A stretch of 64,000 nucleotides of DNA from Rhabdophis nuchalis (taxonomy: Eukaryota > Chordata > Lepidosauria > Squamata > Natricidae). Under the pieces are notes generated by a model. That model was given only the letters and a program-made list of their open reading frames with translations, was not told the DNA's origin and did not search any database. This document shows positions 1 to 11,539 of this stretch, piece by piece. Position 1 is the stretch's first letter. Every line of letters starts with the position of its first letter. The stretch is from NCBI GenBank assembly GCA_039707465.1, contig CM077645.1, positions 64,005,350-64,069,349 on the forward strand, in the 5' to 3' direction. The translations under genes and the position numbers were made by a program.

Positions 1-198
1 GCCCCCAAACCGGCCTGAAATGGTCCAAAAAGCAGCCTGAAAATGGCCCAAAAAACAGCCTGAAAATGCCAAAAAAAAACAACACCCAGGCATGCATGCG
101 CCAGTCACCTGGTTTTTGTGTTTTGGGCACTATGGCACATGCACATGTTCTGGTTTGGGCACTTGGTGCCGAAAGGGTTCTCCATCACTGCTCTAGAC
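1..198. mobile_element. Fragment of a DNA-transposon-like repeat, one end
   Basis: Contains the phrases 'ggcacatgcacatg' and 'gggttctccatcactg' that resemble the right end of the element at 14308-15063 (gcacatgtgccataggttcaccatcac). It is cut by the window start and followed directly by the palindromic element at 199. Similarity was judged by eye. Confidence 0.45.
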
Positions 199-333
199 CA
201 GGGGTCTCCAACCTTTGCAACTTTAAGTCTGAAGGACTTCAGCTTCCAGAGTTCTCCAGCCAGCTTTGCTGGCTGGAGAATTCTGGGAGCTGAAGTCCTT
301 CAGACTTAAAGTTGCAAAAGTTGGAGACCCCTG
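199..333. mobile_element. 135-bp palindromic hAT-like MITE
   Basis: Two arms of about 66 bp are nearly perfect reverse complements around a 3-nt centre; termini are CAGGGGTCTCC and GGAGACCCCTG. Flanking 8-bp repeats are ctctagac (191-198) and ctctaggc (334-341), 7 of 8 identical. CAGGGG termini with 8-bp duplications are typical of hAT elements. It has no coding capacity and would need a transposase in trans. Same family as 27066-27200 and 41211-41345. Confidence 0.9.
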
Positions 334-341
334 CTCTAGGC

Positions 342-854
342 CATATAGAATTATTACTTTTAAATCTTTATTGCTAATAGTTGTAAATTACTATACTCTA
401 GCCCTGAGCAGCACCCAAAAATGATATTGTTGAGTTTTGCATTTCTTTGGTACAAAGCTAATTCAACTGCTCAGGGTCAAATAATATTAACTTAATTTTT
501 ATTTTGAGACATAAGCATTTTTTCATGAGTGGATAATGGGCTATTTTGCACAGTTTAAGTTCAACATATCCAACGACCTTAACAGACTAAAAGTTTCCAG
601 ATTTTAGACCTTCAATGAAATGTTAACACCTTGATCTCTTAACTACATTCCAATAAACTACTTTGCCATAGTAATAATATCTAACCAGGAAGGAATTACA
701 AATGGACATGCCAAAACATATGTTAACTTTGTTTCTTAAAATTTACTATGTTCCTAGTGTAAGAAGAATGAAAGACAGCTTTTTGTAAGCCCTTTCTGAT
801 GAGTCTGGCAGACGGTAAGTCTTTGCTACATTTTTAGAAAAATATTCTAGCATT
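342..854. other. AT-rich stretch, nothing recognised
   Basis: No open frame of interest, no tRNA-like boxes and no terminal repeats were seen. Confidence 0.5.
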
Positions 855-862
855 CCTTAAAG

Positions 863-976
863 CAGGGGTGTCCAATCTTGACAACTTTAACATTTGTAGA
901 TTTCAATTCCCACAAATTGATTTCTCCCCCCAGCTAAACTGAGTTGACGTCCCTGGATTGGACTGGGAGAACTATT
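863..976. mobile_element. Degenerate hAT-like element
   Basis: Begins CAGGGGTGTCCAATCTTGAC, and a matching but decayed 'ggattggac' lies near 955-963. Left flank ccttaaag (855-862) has only a weak partner cattaagg (977-984, 6 of 8). The right boundary is uncertain. Confidence 0.45.
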
Positions 977-999
977 CATTAAGGCTGCATTACTATTAC

Positions 1000-1300
1000 T
1001 ATTAGTCTTCTCATCGTTTCTATCACCCATCTCCTCCCATTTATGACTGCAGGACTGTAACTTTGTTGCTTGTATCTTTACGATTTATTTTGATATTGAT
1101 TGTTTCCTGATTGCTTATTTGTATCCTATGACTATCATTAGTAAGGCTGTATTCTTGACAAATGTATCTTGTCTTTTTATGTACACTGAGAGCACATGCA
1201 CCAAAGACAAATTCGTTGTGTGTCCAATCACACTTGGCCAATAAAGAATTCTATTCTATTCTATTCTATTCTATTCTATTCTATTCTATTCTATTCTATT
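1000..1300 (+). mobile_element. L3/CR1-type LINE 3' end with (ATTCT)n tail
   Basis: The sequence ends 'ccaatcacacttggccaata' followed by aagaattc and then about ten ATTCT units (1247-1300). It contains the AATAAA-like ataaag. CR1/L3 3' ends in colubroid snakes are known to carry AATAG-type repeats, the reverse complement of this unit. No coding sequence remains. Confidence 0.7.
1247..1300. repeat. (ATTCT)n microsatellite
   Basis: Uninterrupted pentanucleotide array continuous with the LINE 3' end, so probably seeded by it. Confidence 0.95.
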
Positions 1301-2174
1301 ACACAAGTCTTATATTTGCCTAGGTTGGGCATCCATGCATTAAAACTTGAAACTCTTAAATCTTTATCTAGTCAACATTCCTAGTATATTGTCCAACTTT
1401 CTTTTTTTTAGTAATAATTGTCAGTTAGATCTCAGTAAAGATCTTATCCAATACTCTCAGTGCCTTAAGGAGCTGAGTATGCAAAGACATCAGGGCCAAG
1501 CAGTGTTTACTAGAAAGGGTTTTAATTGCTTGTACATTCAGCTTTGTAGGTAAATTGCATTCCTCAGGGGTTCGTGTTTCCTTTTCAGCAACTGATTTTT
1601 CTAGTTTTATTTCCAATTACTTTTCCCAAATGACCATTTAAGTCTTTATTAGACCTTTGAACTCAATCATGTTGTATGACAAAAAAGATATGGTCCTCTG
1701 AGAAACTGCTACCTGAAATGTGGTTGAATTGGTTTCTGGAAACTGAAGCTGCCTTTTGAAAATTTTAAAAGTTGCCTTTTATTTATAAGGGCAAAATTCC
1801 TGATGCATTGCACAAGGACTCTCTTTTTTAAAGTATTTTTCTTAGAATTTTACAATACAATAAAAATATAAAAATGAAAAGAGAAATAAGAAAAAGAAAA
1901 TAAGGAAATAAGAAAAAAGAAATGAAAAAAGAAAGAAAACAGAATGCTGATTTTTATCTTCTTTCCATCACATAATTGCCATTTTATACTTCTCTCCCTC
2001 TTTAACCCTTTTTAATCCCTCAATCCATAAATCAGCAGTTCAGTTTTTTTCTTCTTGTAAAGAAAACACCACTTAGTTTCCAATCTTTGATTATTTGTTC
2101 CCTGACCAAACTGATCAGCTTTGCCATTTCAGTTAAATTCCATCAAGTTTCTAATCCAATCCTCTGCTGTGGGT
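1301..2174. other. AT-rich stretch, nothing recognised
   Basis: An A-rich purine run lies at about 1853-1940. The short frames on both strands resemble no known protein. Confidence 0.5.
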
Positions 2175-2179
2175 TTTTC

Positions 2180-2388
2180 TGTTACATCCCTGTATATAAT
2201 GGTATCTACCAAGGTCCTCTGTTCAGGCGGGCACAGAGGTTTAATCTGATTGGCTGATGGTCTGACAGTTCCCTATAAAAGGGCTGCTGCCAGACAGAAC
2301 CTTTGCTGATTTGTAGAGTTGTCTTGTTGCTAATAAAGAGCTGTTGTTGCAAACTCCTAGTCTGCCCTTCCATTCACCCGACTTAACA
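2180..2388 (+). mobile_element. Short solo LTR with 5-bp target duplication
   Basis: Starts TGTTAC and ends TTAACA, flanked by a perfect 5-bp repeat ttttc (2175-2179 and 2389-2393). Inside are a TATA-like ctataaaag near 2272 and AATAAA near 2332, in the order expected of an LTR (U3 TATA, then poly-A signal). At 209 bp it is short, like some Gypsy-type LTRs. No internal region or second LTR is present, so it would be a recombination remnant. The 5-bp repeat is T-rich, which lowers its weight. Confidence 0.65.
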
Positions 2389-2393
2389 TTTTC

Positions 2394-3853
2394 TTTCTTG
2401 CATTTTTGTGTAGAGAGTATATTAGTTGTGCCACATTTGTCACATATAATATTAGTTTCCCAAAATTCTTTCAGTCAATATGTACTTTCCTCAAGATAGC
2501 AAATATCCTAAATTTTCTGGTAGCTGGAATTACCTCAACTGTTTATAACATGTCTGAATATCAAACAAATTTCTTCACATATAAATCAGTAAAAACATAT
2601 GCAATTGTTGCTTGTAACACATCTTAAATTTCAGCATCTTACTGAAATTGCAATAGTCGGATTTGCAATAGGCAGTTAGTATAATTATTGAATATAAATT
2701 AGCCAAGCTAGTTTCAGTCACTGAAAAGCTGCAGTGAAGAATATAATTTCCTTTTGTTTCCTTTCCTTTCCTTTCCTTTCCTTTCGTGCAGTTTTAGATA
2801 TTTTGTTATTTAATCACAAATTTCAGGGGAAGGGGTAGCAGGTTATGTATTTTCATCTCTATGTGAAAAATTAAGTTTATATAAAGCTGTGATGACATTC
2901 TGTTTGATTGCACATTCTACTGCATTTAAAAAAGTACTATTTTTGAGAGCAGTGGTTAAACCTGATACACCCACATTTATTTGTATTTTCTATGTCTTTG
3001 TCAGGCACATAACACGTGGTTATGTTAAATGTTAGATGTTAGAGGAAATTATAGCAGTAATTAATAAAGAAATAGATACATAATTAGAAGGAGCAATGGC
3101 TTTGTAAAAACAGCTTGTTGCTCAGGATGTGCCTCAATTTCTCACTTAGGCTTGTGAAGAATTAAGAGATTAAAATAGATGCAAGATTAAACATGTTTGG
3201 GAACTAGCTTGCTCTTTTAGCCAGAATAGTCATGTTACAGAATAACAAGTTCGTGATATTCCACTTTAAATGGATGGTGGATGTTTCCATTATTACCTAT
3301 TTTATTAGGATCTTTGGAAATATAAGGTCTGCTTTTCTTCAAAGCTATCACCAATGGGAGCAAAATAGCAACTCAAATTACTTTTAAGAAGCTACAGAGA
3401 AAAACATTGTTAAACTTTCAACCCTTTGGCTTCTTTGCCTCTGTTTTTACATTTCAAGGTCAGTTTACTGACCTTGAAAGTGATAATGGAAGTGGGTTCA
3501 CCCCAGCAGACAGTTAGTGAGATTTCCCAGTGCAAGTAGACTATAATTATTTGATACTTTAAATCGTACAATCAGAGAAAAAGCACCTTGGAGTAAAGGA
3601 TGTTCTGAGGACCAAAATGTCTTCTATTACTGTATAGCAGTGTAATGAATTTTATGGAGTGCCATTTGAGAAGAAGTGTAGGAAGAAATGGTAATAGTGT
3701 GCAATAAAGAATTATATAGAGATCCTCCATAGAGAAAATTCCTTTTCTTTAGCTGCTGTTGTATGCCATATCTGTATGCCAATCAACCTGTACAATTTCA
3801 CTAGAAAGCGTAGGACATGAACCAACCTACTATAAGAAGCAATAGTCAGCATC
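2394..3853. other. AT-rich stretch with a (TTTCC)n tract
   Basis: A short (TTTCC)n array lies at about 2756-2785. Apart from the palindrome at 3452-3479 nothing else is recognised. Confidence 0.5.
3452..3479. promoter_or_regulatory. Inverted pair of TCAAGGTCA nuclear-receptor-like sites
   Basis: TCAAGGTCA (3454-3462) and its reverse complement TGACCTTGA (3469-3477) sit 6 nt apart within a 13-bp-arm palindrome. TCAAGGTCA is the extended half-site bound by ERR/SF-1 type receptors. The match is exact; function is inference and no adjacent gene is visible. Confidence 0.35.
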
Positions 3854-3861
3854 AAGTACAG

Positions 3862-3994
3862 CACAGATGGGGAACAATGTCCTTTTTACGACCTGTGGAC
3901 TTCGACTCCCAGAATTCCTGAGCTAGCTGCTGGCTCAGGAATTCTGGGAGTCAAAGTCCACAGGTCGTAAAGGGGTCATCGTTCCCCACCCCTG
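3862..3994. mobile_element. 133-bp palindromic hAT-like MITE
   Basis: The arms read 'acctgtggacttcgactccc' and 'gggagtcaaagtccacaggt' around ctgagctagctgctggctcag. Ends are CACAGATGGGGAAC and GTTCCCCACCCCTG. Flanks aagtacag (3854-3861) and aactacag (3995-4002) match at 7 of 8 positions. Confidence 0.8.
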
Positions 3995-4215
3995 AACTAC
4001 AGCATCAGGGATGACTTCCACATCTTATCAAACTATTACAAAACCAATGATGATTAATAGAATTTAATAGAAATACCCACAAACCCTTCACACTGCCTAT
4101 AAATATGAGGTGGAAATTACACAGGCTAGTAGTTAAAGACTTTGCACTACTTGTTTTCAATTATTGATATCCCTCACTGCTTTGGGTAAAGATCACAACA
4201 TATTTCTATTATTTT

Positions 4216-4289
4216 CTTCCTTCCTTCCTTCCTTCCTTCCTTCCTTCCTTCCTTCCTTCCTTCCTTCCTTCCTTCCTTCCTTCCTTCCC
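4216..4289. repeat. (TTCC)n microsatellite
   Basis: About 18 uninterrupted tetranucleotide units. Confidence 0.95.
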
Positions 4290-4338
4290 CTGTCTCTCCC
4301 ATTTCTAGGAAGACTTTTGAAGCTGGTTCTCTTTGCTT

Positions 4339-4339
<1 letters not shown>

Positions 4340-4389
<50 letters not shown>

Positions 4390-4612
4390 GCTGAATTTAT
4401 TAACCGCTCCCTCTCCCCACAGGGACTCGGGGCGGTGCACAGGGAGAATAAAAACAATAAATATACAAAATACATACAATTTAAAACAAATTAAACAAAC
4501 TCCTGCGCTAAAATCCCATTAACTAAAAATCCCCACTCAATATAAATAAACAATTAAAAAAACCCATAGAGAGAGAGACTACCCTAGGCCGGCCAGGCGG
4601 AAAAGATGTGTC
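4340..4612 (-). mobile_element. L2 LINE 3' end with (TTA)n tail, minus strand
   Basis: Reading the minus strand, 'accgccccgagtccctgtgg' then ggagagggagcggttaataaat matches the 3' end of the L2 at 51.8-56.1 kb (56040-56090). The 3' end runs into a TAA repeat (4340-4388). At the other side is the decoded end of the frame, 'ccggcctagg'. No open frame survives. Confidence 0.8.
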
Positions 4613-6302
4613 TTTAGTTTTACTTATAAAATAAATATTTATTCCACGTTTGATGTATAAATATACTTGTTCCTTGTTAGAAGGGCTGCTGGTACAATGA
4701 ACATCACAGGGAAAACAGCAGCTCTCATAATTAGAAACTCCTTATCCTATACATCTGTACTCATTATTAGACAGCTGAGCTCGTAAGATGTGTATCAATG
4801 TGATTATGGTTTGGGTAATGTAGAATGATTGCAGGGGTGTGTCCTGGCTTAATGCATGAATGAACAGTTGGAAAGACAAACTGTCTTTCAGAATTAGCAT
4901 GCTGATTCCATCAAAGGCCATTACCTGATCTTGGAGGTTTAGTAAACAGAGCAAAATAATAGACGTAGACCTCAAATTCCATTCTCAGTCCAAAGAGTAT
5001 CTTTTGCATCTTGCTCTTCTGATTTTCCAGTGTTCTGAAATTCATTTTCTTTAGAAATTGGAAAACCAGATTTGTATTTTCATTCTCAGATGCAAATTCT
5101 GCTCCCTAAAACGATCATTCTCCCCCTCCTCTTTGCGGTATGCATGTGTCTCTAACCAGACTGCGGCTCAGAAATGTACTTTGTTCCTTCATTGCTAATC
5201 AAGGAGTTAATTGGCTCAAGCAATAAAAATCCAAAGGCATGATCAAGTTTCATGAAAACCTCAGTCAACTCTTATTATTCAAGGTATGCAAAGCTGTTTC
5301 TTGGCTTCATTAGCACAGGTTAGTCTTGCATCACTTTCTTAATAGGTGAATGAAGATAATATTCCCAGGAGCCATCTAAATAGACTGACTAGTAAAAACA
5401 AGTTCCAGCCACCCAAACATTAGATTAATAAATCAATAGGAGTAGTTCAACTTGATCCGGACATTCAGCACAAAGAAAGGGATGCCTCATTGGACAGACA
5501 GAAAGCCCAGTAACATCTGCAGTTTGGAAACCATAGAAAGCTTTCTTCCAAGAAATTAGCTGAAATGGTAGCAGAACAGGAGTTTCACTGGCTGGAGATT
5601 ATGAAGCATAACATGATAGGACCAGGATACATTTCAGCCTCTCCTCATGTAATCTCTAAAACTCAAAAGAATATGTGTTCCTTCATTTGTACATTAGGAA
5701 GGGAGTATGGACATTAGTTAAGCAATGCACATGAGTTTGAGACACAGAACCAAAATGTCATTGGGACTAATTGAAAGAATGGTTCTTTTCTTCTTGAAGG
5801 TAGAAAGTAAATTTGGTATTGCAGCACTGGAGTTTCCGAGAAGATAGTGCTTGTTGTAATTTCCCCCCCCCCCCAGATAATGATTTTTTTTCTTTTTCAG
5901 AGAATTTTTCCATTTTTTATTCTATTACCTTCAACTGACCATTGAGCTAAATGTTTTAATTCAAACGCCTCTAAACTGGAGTATTCTGTATATGCTGGAG
6001 TCCAAATCCCATCACTATATTGCATTAGTTGTGGTTAACAGATTTGTGTTTTCCCAGAGCTGGAAGAAACCAATAGGTAGGTTTTACTTCTTCTTTTTTC
6101 CTTTTTTCTCTGTCAAAATTTAGAGTGAACCAAGAAAAAATTTGGAGCCATGTATATACCATTGCTCTCACTTAAAAAAAACACTGTCAGATAGGATTAC
6201 TAGCTCTAAGGGTGCACTTTGAAATATCAGTGGCCTTTGAAATATCAGTGACATTGCAAAAGAAGGGAATGAAATCACAGGTGAGATACCAGCATTAAGT
6301 TT
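4613..6302. other. Stretch with no recognised feature
   Basis: A run of ten C lies near 5864. Neither strand offers frames resembling known proteins. Confidence 0.5.
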
Positions 6303-6395
6303 TCCTTCCTTCCTTCCTTCCTTCCTTCCTTCCTTCCTTCCTTCCTTCCTTCCTTCCTCCCTCCCTCCCTCCCTCCCTCCCTCCCTCCCTCCCTC
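6303..6395. repeat. Compound (TTCC)n(CTCC)n microsatellite
   Basis: TTCC units to about 6356, then CTCC units to about 6395, a pure pyrimidine strand throughout. Confidence 0.95.
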
Positions 6396-6445
6396 AAATA
6401 TGAATAAATTGTGTGGAGAAGTAGGCTAAGTGATAAGAGGAATAT

Positions 6446-6815
6446 AGGTAGCCCTCGGCTTACAACCACAATTGAGCCCCAAATTTTTGTTGTTAAGTGA
6501 GACATTTGTTAAGTGAGTGTTTCCCCATTTTATGACCTTACTTCACACAGTTGTTAAGTGAGTCACTGCAGTTGGTAAGTTAGGAACCCAGTTTTAAGTG
6601 AATCTGGCTTCCCCATGGCTTGTCAGAAGATCGCAAAAGGGGATCATGTGACCTTGGGACACGGCGGTGGTCATAAATATGAACTAGTTGTCATGCATCT
6701 GAATTTTGATCACATGGTCATAGTGATGCTACAAAGGTGGTAACTGTGAAGAATGGTCACAACTCACATTTTGTAACTTTGAAAGGCCTGTTGTAAGTGC
6801 TTGTGAATAGGGCTT
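6446..6815. mobile_element. Non-autonomous repeat with 'ttgttaagtga' subrepeats
   Basis: Starts 'taggtagccctcggcttac' and contains several copies of gttaagtgag. It ends near 'ttgtaagtgcttgtgaatag', a weak inverted match of the start. A reverse-oriented relative is at 26745-27035 (shared 'ccccttttgcaa' and 'cacttaacaa' phrases). It has no coding capacity. Superfamily is not assigned. Confidence 0.65.
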
Positions 6816-7105
6816 AACATTTGGTTTAGGCCAAGGGTGGCTTTCCTTTACCTTCGCTACCTTTGTTCGCAAATGTGGCCGCCTACCTCTGCGCATGCAC
6901 AGGACCTTCCGCACATGCTCAGAACATCAAAAATGGGACCCAATGACATATGGGTGGGTGGGTGGAACTTCCCGCCGCTACCACTACCAGTTCACCTGAA
7001 CCAGATGGACCCGGCTGAATAGCACCACAGGTTTAGGCCTTCCTGAAACAATATAGAAGAGAGGTTACGAATATCATGGCTTGAATATCAAGATCTGGGC
7101 AGGGT

Positions 7106-7672
7106 TATTATTATTATTATTATTAATCACATTTATAACCCGCACCCATTTCACCACAAGGGACTCGGGGCGGCGAACAGAGATGTAAGATAAATATACA
7201 TAAATATAAAATATTACTAAATAATAACTAAATTAAATCAATACCCTGCTTAAAATAAATTTAAATTTAAAACCTATAAATTAAAACTTTGATTTGATTA
7301 TAAAACAGTAGGGTGTGGAGTAGCTCATGTTAGGCCGGCCAGATGAAAATAGTAAGTTTTTAAGTGCCGGCGGAACAAGCGGAGGTCTGAGATGGTACGG
7401 AGATAGGGAGGTAGGCCGTTCCAGAGGGTAGGGCCCACCATAGAGAAGGCCCTTCCCCTGGGAGCCGCCAACCGGCATTGCCCGGTCGACGGCACCCAGA
7501 GAAGACCCTCTCCCTGGGAACGAGTCGGTCGTAGGGATGTATGGGGTAGTAGACGGTCTCATAGGTAGCTAGGGCCCGTGCCATGGAGCACCTTGAAGAT
7601 GGTCATCAGAACCTTGTAACGCACCCGGTAGATCACAGGTAGCCAGTGCAGCTCGCGCAGGAGTGGTGTTAT
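7106..7672 (-). mobile_element. L2 LINE 3' fragment, minus strand
   Basis: The minus strand encodes part of the post-RT region of L2 (phrases like ALKNLLF, YPLERPTSL) and reads 'cgccgccccgagtcccttgt' near 7160. The low-coordinate end is a TTA repeat (7107-7124). It aligns with 55590-56095 of the large L2. Several indels break the frame. Confidence 0.8.
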
Positions 7673-8574
7673 GTGGGAATGTCTTGAGATTCCCATGATT
7701 CCCATTATCTTCAGGGTGTGGTCAAAAGTGTCAAGATAATGTCCAAAGCAGTGTTAAGTTCCACCTGGAGGGGTTTTCTTTTGCCTATGTTTAAAAACAA
7801 ACAGGGATAGTTTTTACCATACTGTTATGGCCACACCCTTGATCCACATCTTGTGGATCACCCCTGGATGTGAGAATCAAAGCTCAGTTTGGGGTATTTA
7901 GCTGTGGGTAAGAATGAATTCTCAATCTGGGATGCAGCTGCAATCTGAGAAGGACTTCCTTCTTTTCCATCTGTATTTTTTTGTTTGGCCTTTATTTTAC
8001 TTTTCTGTGTGGCAGCTTTTCTCCTTTCCCAGAAAGTGCTACTATTTCACTGTGATGACACATCGTCCCGCAAAGACCACGGCTGGGTGACCCAGCTTAG
8101 CAATTGCTGCTGGCGGTGCTAAGTAGACGGCCCTATGGAGGGAAAGGGGGCAGCAGCTGCCAGGAGATATTGTGCTGAAACTTATTTACTGCTTTGTAGC
8201 CAAAGCAGCTCAAGGAAGGAGTGCCCTGGTCTCCTCCCTCATTTAATCTTCATTTAATCTTCTCCTGGAATAGATTAAACGGAAAGCTAATAATTAGCTT
8301 GAAGTCACTCAATGCATTTCAGGTCCGAATAAATATTTGAACACAGATCTTCTCATTCTTAGCTAAGCACCTTGACCACTGGGCTATGCAACTTGCTAAA
8401 GGCAAAATATCATTTCCAAAAAATAAAAAAAAGCCAACCAAAAGGCATTATTGTTCAATTTTCCTGGGAAAAATAGCCCCTCCAAAATATTTCATTTTTC
8501 CATGTACATGTATACATCTGGACTAGACTGTTGTTTCTCTGTGTCATATAATATATGTGGGTATATGCACCCTT
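7673..8574. other. Stretch with no firm assignment
   Basis: A local palindrome 'gatccacatcttgtggatc' lies at 7840-7858. Nothing else is recognised. Confidence 0.45.
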
Positions 8575-8660
8575 TTTGCATTTATTTATGTAGTCATGTA
8601 GTCGCCGCCCTGGGTCCTCTGTGGAGAAGGGCGGGATATAAATATAAATAAAAAAAATGT
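8575..8660 (+). mobile_element. L2-type LINE/SINE 3' tail
   Basis: 'ccgccctgggtcctctgtgg' followed by agaagggcgggatataaatataaataaa corresponds to the extreme 3' end of the L2 family seen at 56040-56090. Only the tail is present. Confidence 0.6.
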
Positions 8661-8689
8661 TTATGTAGTGTGTATTGGAGGTGGTGACC

Positions 8690-8785
8690 CTTTGAGCGCT
8701 GTATGCAATGAAATTTCATTTTAAGGTATGCTGATTAGTGTACATTCGAAATGACAATAAAATTATTCTATCTATCTACCATTAT
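8690..8785 (+). mobile_element. Probable CR1/L3-type LINE 3' tail
   Basis: 'gcaatgaaatttcattttaa' and 'aatgacaataaaattattct' resemble LINE 3' tails ending in ATTCT/CTAT repeats. Assigned from memory of the family, without alignment. Confidence 0.4.
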
Positions 8786-9059
8786 AAATTGCTTCTAAAT
8801 AGCAAAGGTGGATAGGAGGATGAAATTTTGCTTAATAATACTCCTTCAAAAGTCGCCTTTCAGCTTTTAATGAGGTTTCTTCCCATAAGAAATAATATAA
8901 ATAAATGCTACCTGACTCCTAGCAACTCTGGGAACGTTACAAATTGTTAAAAACATTTAAAAACAAGGAACAATGCAAAGACACAAAACCAACACAAAAC
9001 ACAGGGATTGTAAACAAACCTGGAAGGGAAGCGGGGGGTAGGGGGGGGGGGAAGATGGG

Positions 9060-9515
9060 CATCAATCATCCTCACCTTTCAGGGCCTGATGGATAGCATT
9101 GTTTAATTGATGGGAACTGTTCACAACCAAGCCTGCCATATCAAACTATCATGACAGATTCTATGAGAAACAGACAGTCCCTCAAGTAGGTAGCCCCTTA
9201 TGCTTTATAGGTAACAGTCTGCGCTTGTAAAATGGAGATATTACATATGGAGAATTGCCCATCACTGTCTATGTTGCTGCATTCTGAACCAGCATAAGCT
9301 CCTGGGTAGTCTTCAAGGACACAGGACATTGCAGTAGTCAAACCATGAGGTGACTAGGACATGAGTGACTGTCTAAAGTGGCCCTGATCTAGGAAAAACT
9401 GCAGTTGGTTTTCCAGATGAAACTGAGAAAAGGCCTTTCTATCCAAAGCTGCCACCAGTTTATCAAGCAGGAGCTGAGAGACCAAGGAGTTTCTCAGACC
9501 AATGTTCCTTTTTCT
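9060..9515 (-). mobile_element. Possible old LINE-derived remnant, minus strand
   Basis: Phrases such as 'cattgcagtagtcaaaccat' and 'gagtgactgtctaaagtggc' recall a dispersed squamate retroelement portion. There is no intact frame; the assignment is from memory and weak. Confidence 0.3.
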
Positions 9516-9721
9516 ATTTCCAATCTATTCCTATTCATTTTAAAATATCCTTAACCCTATTAAGCTTGAACTTTTCTCTTTAAGCAGCACTAACTTCCAA
9601 CCAGAGCCAATCTGCTTTGGGATACAATCTGCTTTGGGATACTTTTCAGATCTGTATCAGTCTGAATAGCACATAACACATGGCCAGCATGGAAGGCCAA
9701 GAGGCTGCACAATGGAGAGAG

Positions 9722-9722
9722 T

Positions 9723-9783
<61 letters not shown>

Positions 9784-9812
9784 AGAGAGGGAGGGAGGGG
9801 GAGAGAGAGAGA
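9722..9812. repeat. (GA)n / (GGGA)n purine tract
   Basis: About 25 GA units followed by GGGA units. Long Arg-Glu or Ser-Leu frames here are low-complexity artefacts. Confidence 0.95.
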
Positions 9813-11113
9813 GACAGAAATAAAGAAAAAAGAGATAGAGAGAAAGAGACAGACAGGCAAAAAGGGAGAGACAGAGAAAGAGTTGACAGCTTCTTGAGAC
9901 AATTTTTCTCATGCTTGTCACCTGAGATTCCAACTAATTTTGAACATGATTTAGCACTATTTCTAAGGAGTCATGTCTTAAAAGAGATCAACTATCAGCT
10001 GATACCACCGGTTTAGCGTTATTCTGGAATATTGCTAAATCCATGTCCAAATCCTCCAATGTAGCCGTCAGACAAAACTCATCACCCACCCACATTAAAA
10101 AGGGATTGGTGGGATGTTTCCTCACCAGCTGGTGATGTTTAGGGGCGGTGGAATAACGAAGCTGAGAATATCCCTAATGATCTAATAGTCTGGTTGGTCT
10201 GGCGTCTGTTGGGAAGGGTGGTTTGGTTTTTATTCTTGTTTTACTGGTGCTTATGAGCTGCCTAGGATCAATATATAATATAGATGGCCATGTAAGTTTT
10301 ATAAACAAATATATACATACAGCTCTCCTCTCTTTCCTTTGTTACTTAATGTACCGAGTAAACAAATACTATCATTTTGTGTGATGTTATTATTATGGCA
10401 GGAGAGGAATTGCCAATGGGGAACAGCTAATTCATGGCAGAATAGTTTTTGGCTGGCTGGATGCAGGTGGATAATGTTACCATGGGAAAGAACCCGTGGA
10501 AATGTCTTGTAAGCTTTCTAGTTTTTTGTACAGTCCCCTAAAAGTATTGGGGCTTATTTCCCAATTATAGCCCCCTCTATCATTTTTCAGGCTCTTTTGA
10601 TGTCTTTCTTTTTTGAACTGAACCTCCCCCCCCTCCCCCCCCCCCCCCATGGGAGGTATTTCCACATGGTTTCTTCCCCTGGGATTTAATTAAAGTGTAG
10701 GAAAACAGGGAGGCTGCAGATTGTTGGAAGAACTGCAACAGAGCACTGATCACTCATATGTTGCTTATGCCTCAGCTGCCTCATGGTAGGTACTGTAAAT
10801 ACTAGCATCCTGTGAATCTCATACATAAAGAAAAAAAAGCACTTCTTTGAAATGAAAAAAAAAAAGAAACTATCTAAGTATATCTCTTTCCCTTAAAATG
10901 AATGAAAAAGAGCCAGGAAGAAATTCGTAACAATTTTTTAGACACTACCAGCAACAATGCACAGGAAGGGAGAAATAATTCTTCAGAGGAGCTAGACTAG
11001 GTGACAGTTGAGGTTTCTACATACATAAATATACAATTAGATTGAAACAGAGAACAATGAGATAGGATACAAGGGAACAGGAACAGGTTCTGGTCCCTTA
11101 GTAGGAAAGTTCT
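9813..11113. other. Stretch with a C-rich run
   Basis: C-rich run at 10627-10650. 'gatggccatgtaagttttat' then aaacaaat near 10283 could be a retroelement tail. Otherwise nothing recognised. Confidence 0.4.
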
Positions 11114-11193
11114 AAAGTAAGGTTCTACATTTAGGCAAGAAAAACCAAATGCACAGGTACAATATAGGTGGTACCTTGCTCAATAGTAGTAAC
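11114..11193 (+). mobile_element. Isolated 80-bp CR1 piece duplicated 471 bp downstream
   Basis: Repeats 11585-11664 with one mismatch (a versus g). The second copy is embedded in the CR1 reverse transcriptase frame; this one stands alone. Confidence 0.85.
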
Positions 11194-11539
11194 CTTTAAC
11201 TATATGATAATTCAAGCCATTTCTGCAGACTAAAATGATTAATTAATAGAAAAACTATGTGGTCCTGGGACAGTTCTTGCCCTGCAAAAATTCAGATAAG
11301 CAACCATTTTGTAAGCTGTTATCTGGATTTAGTAGTATGGAATCCTTTGGATGGAATTCCATGAGGGGTGATGGTACGCTCTGGATGTGACCCGCTCTTC
11401 ATGATGCTTCAGGACTTCAGTTCCTTCCACACATAATTGGAGTTGACATGGTGGGGAGCAGCTGCAAATCTAAATGCTTCCCAGGTGTGGCATTTTCCCC
11501 TGGAGTTTGCTGTCCAAAGCCATTACTGCAGGATACATT

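Noticed and set aside
4174..4479. Minus-strand frame with poly-Ile and Glu-Gly-Arg-Lys repeats
   Set aside because: Reads through the TAA and TTCC microsatellites and an L2 tail.
9646..9933. Ser-Leu-rich frame
   Set aside because: Made from the GA microsatellite.
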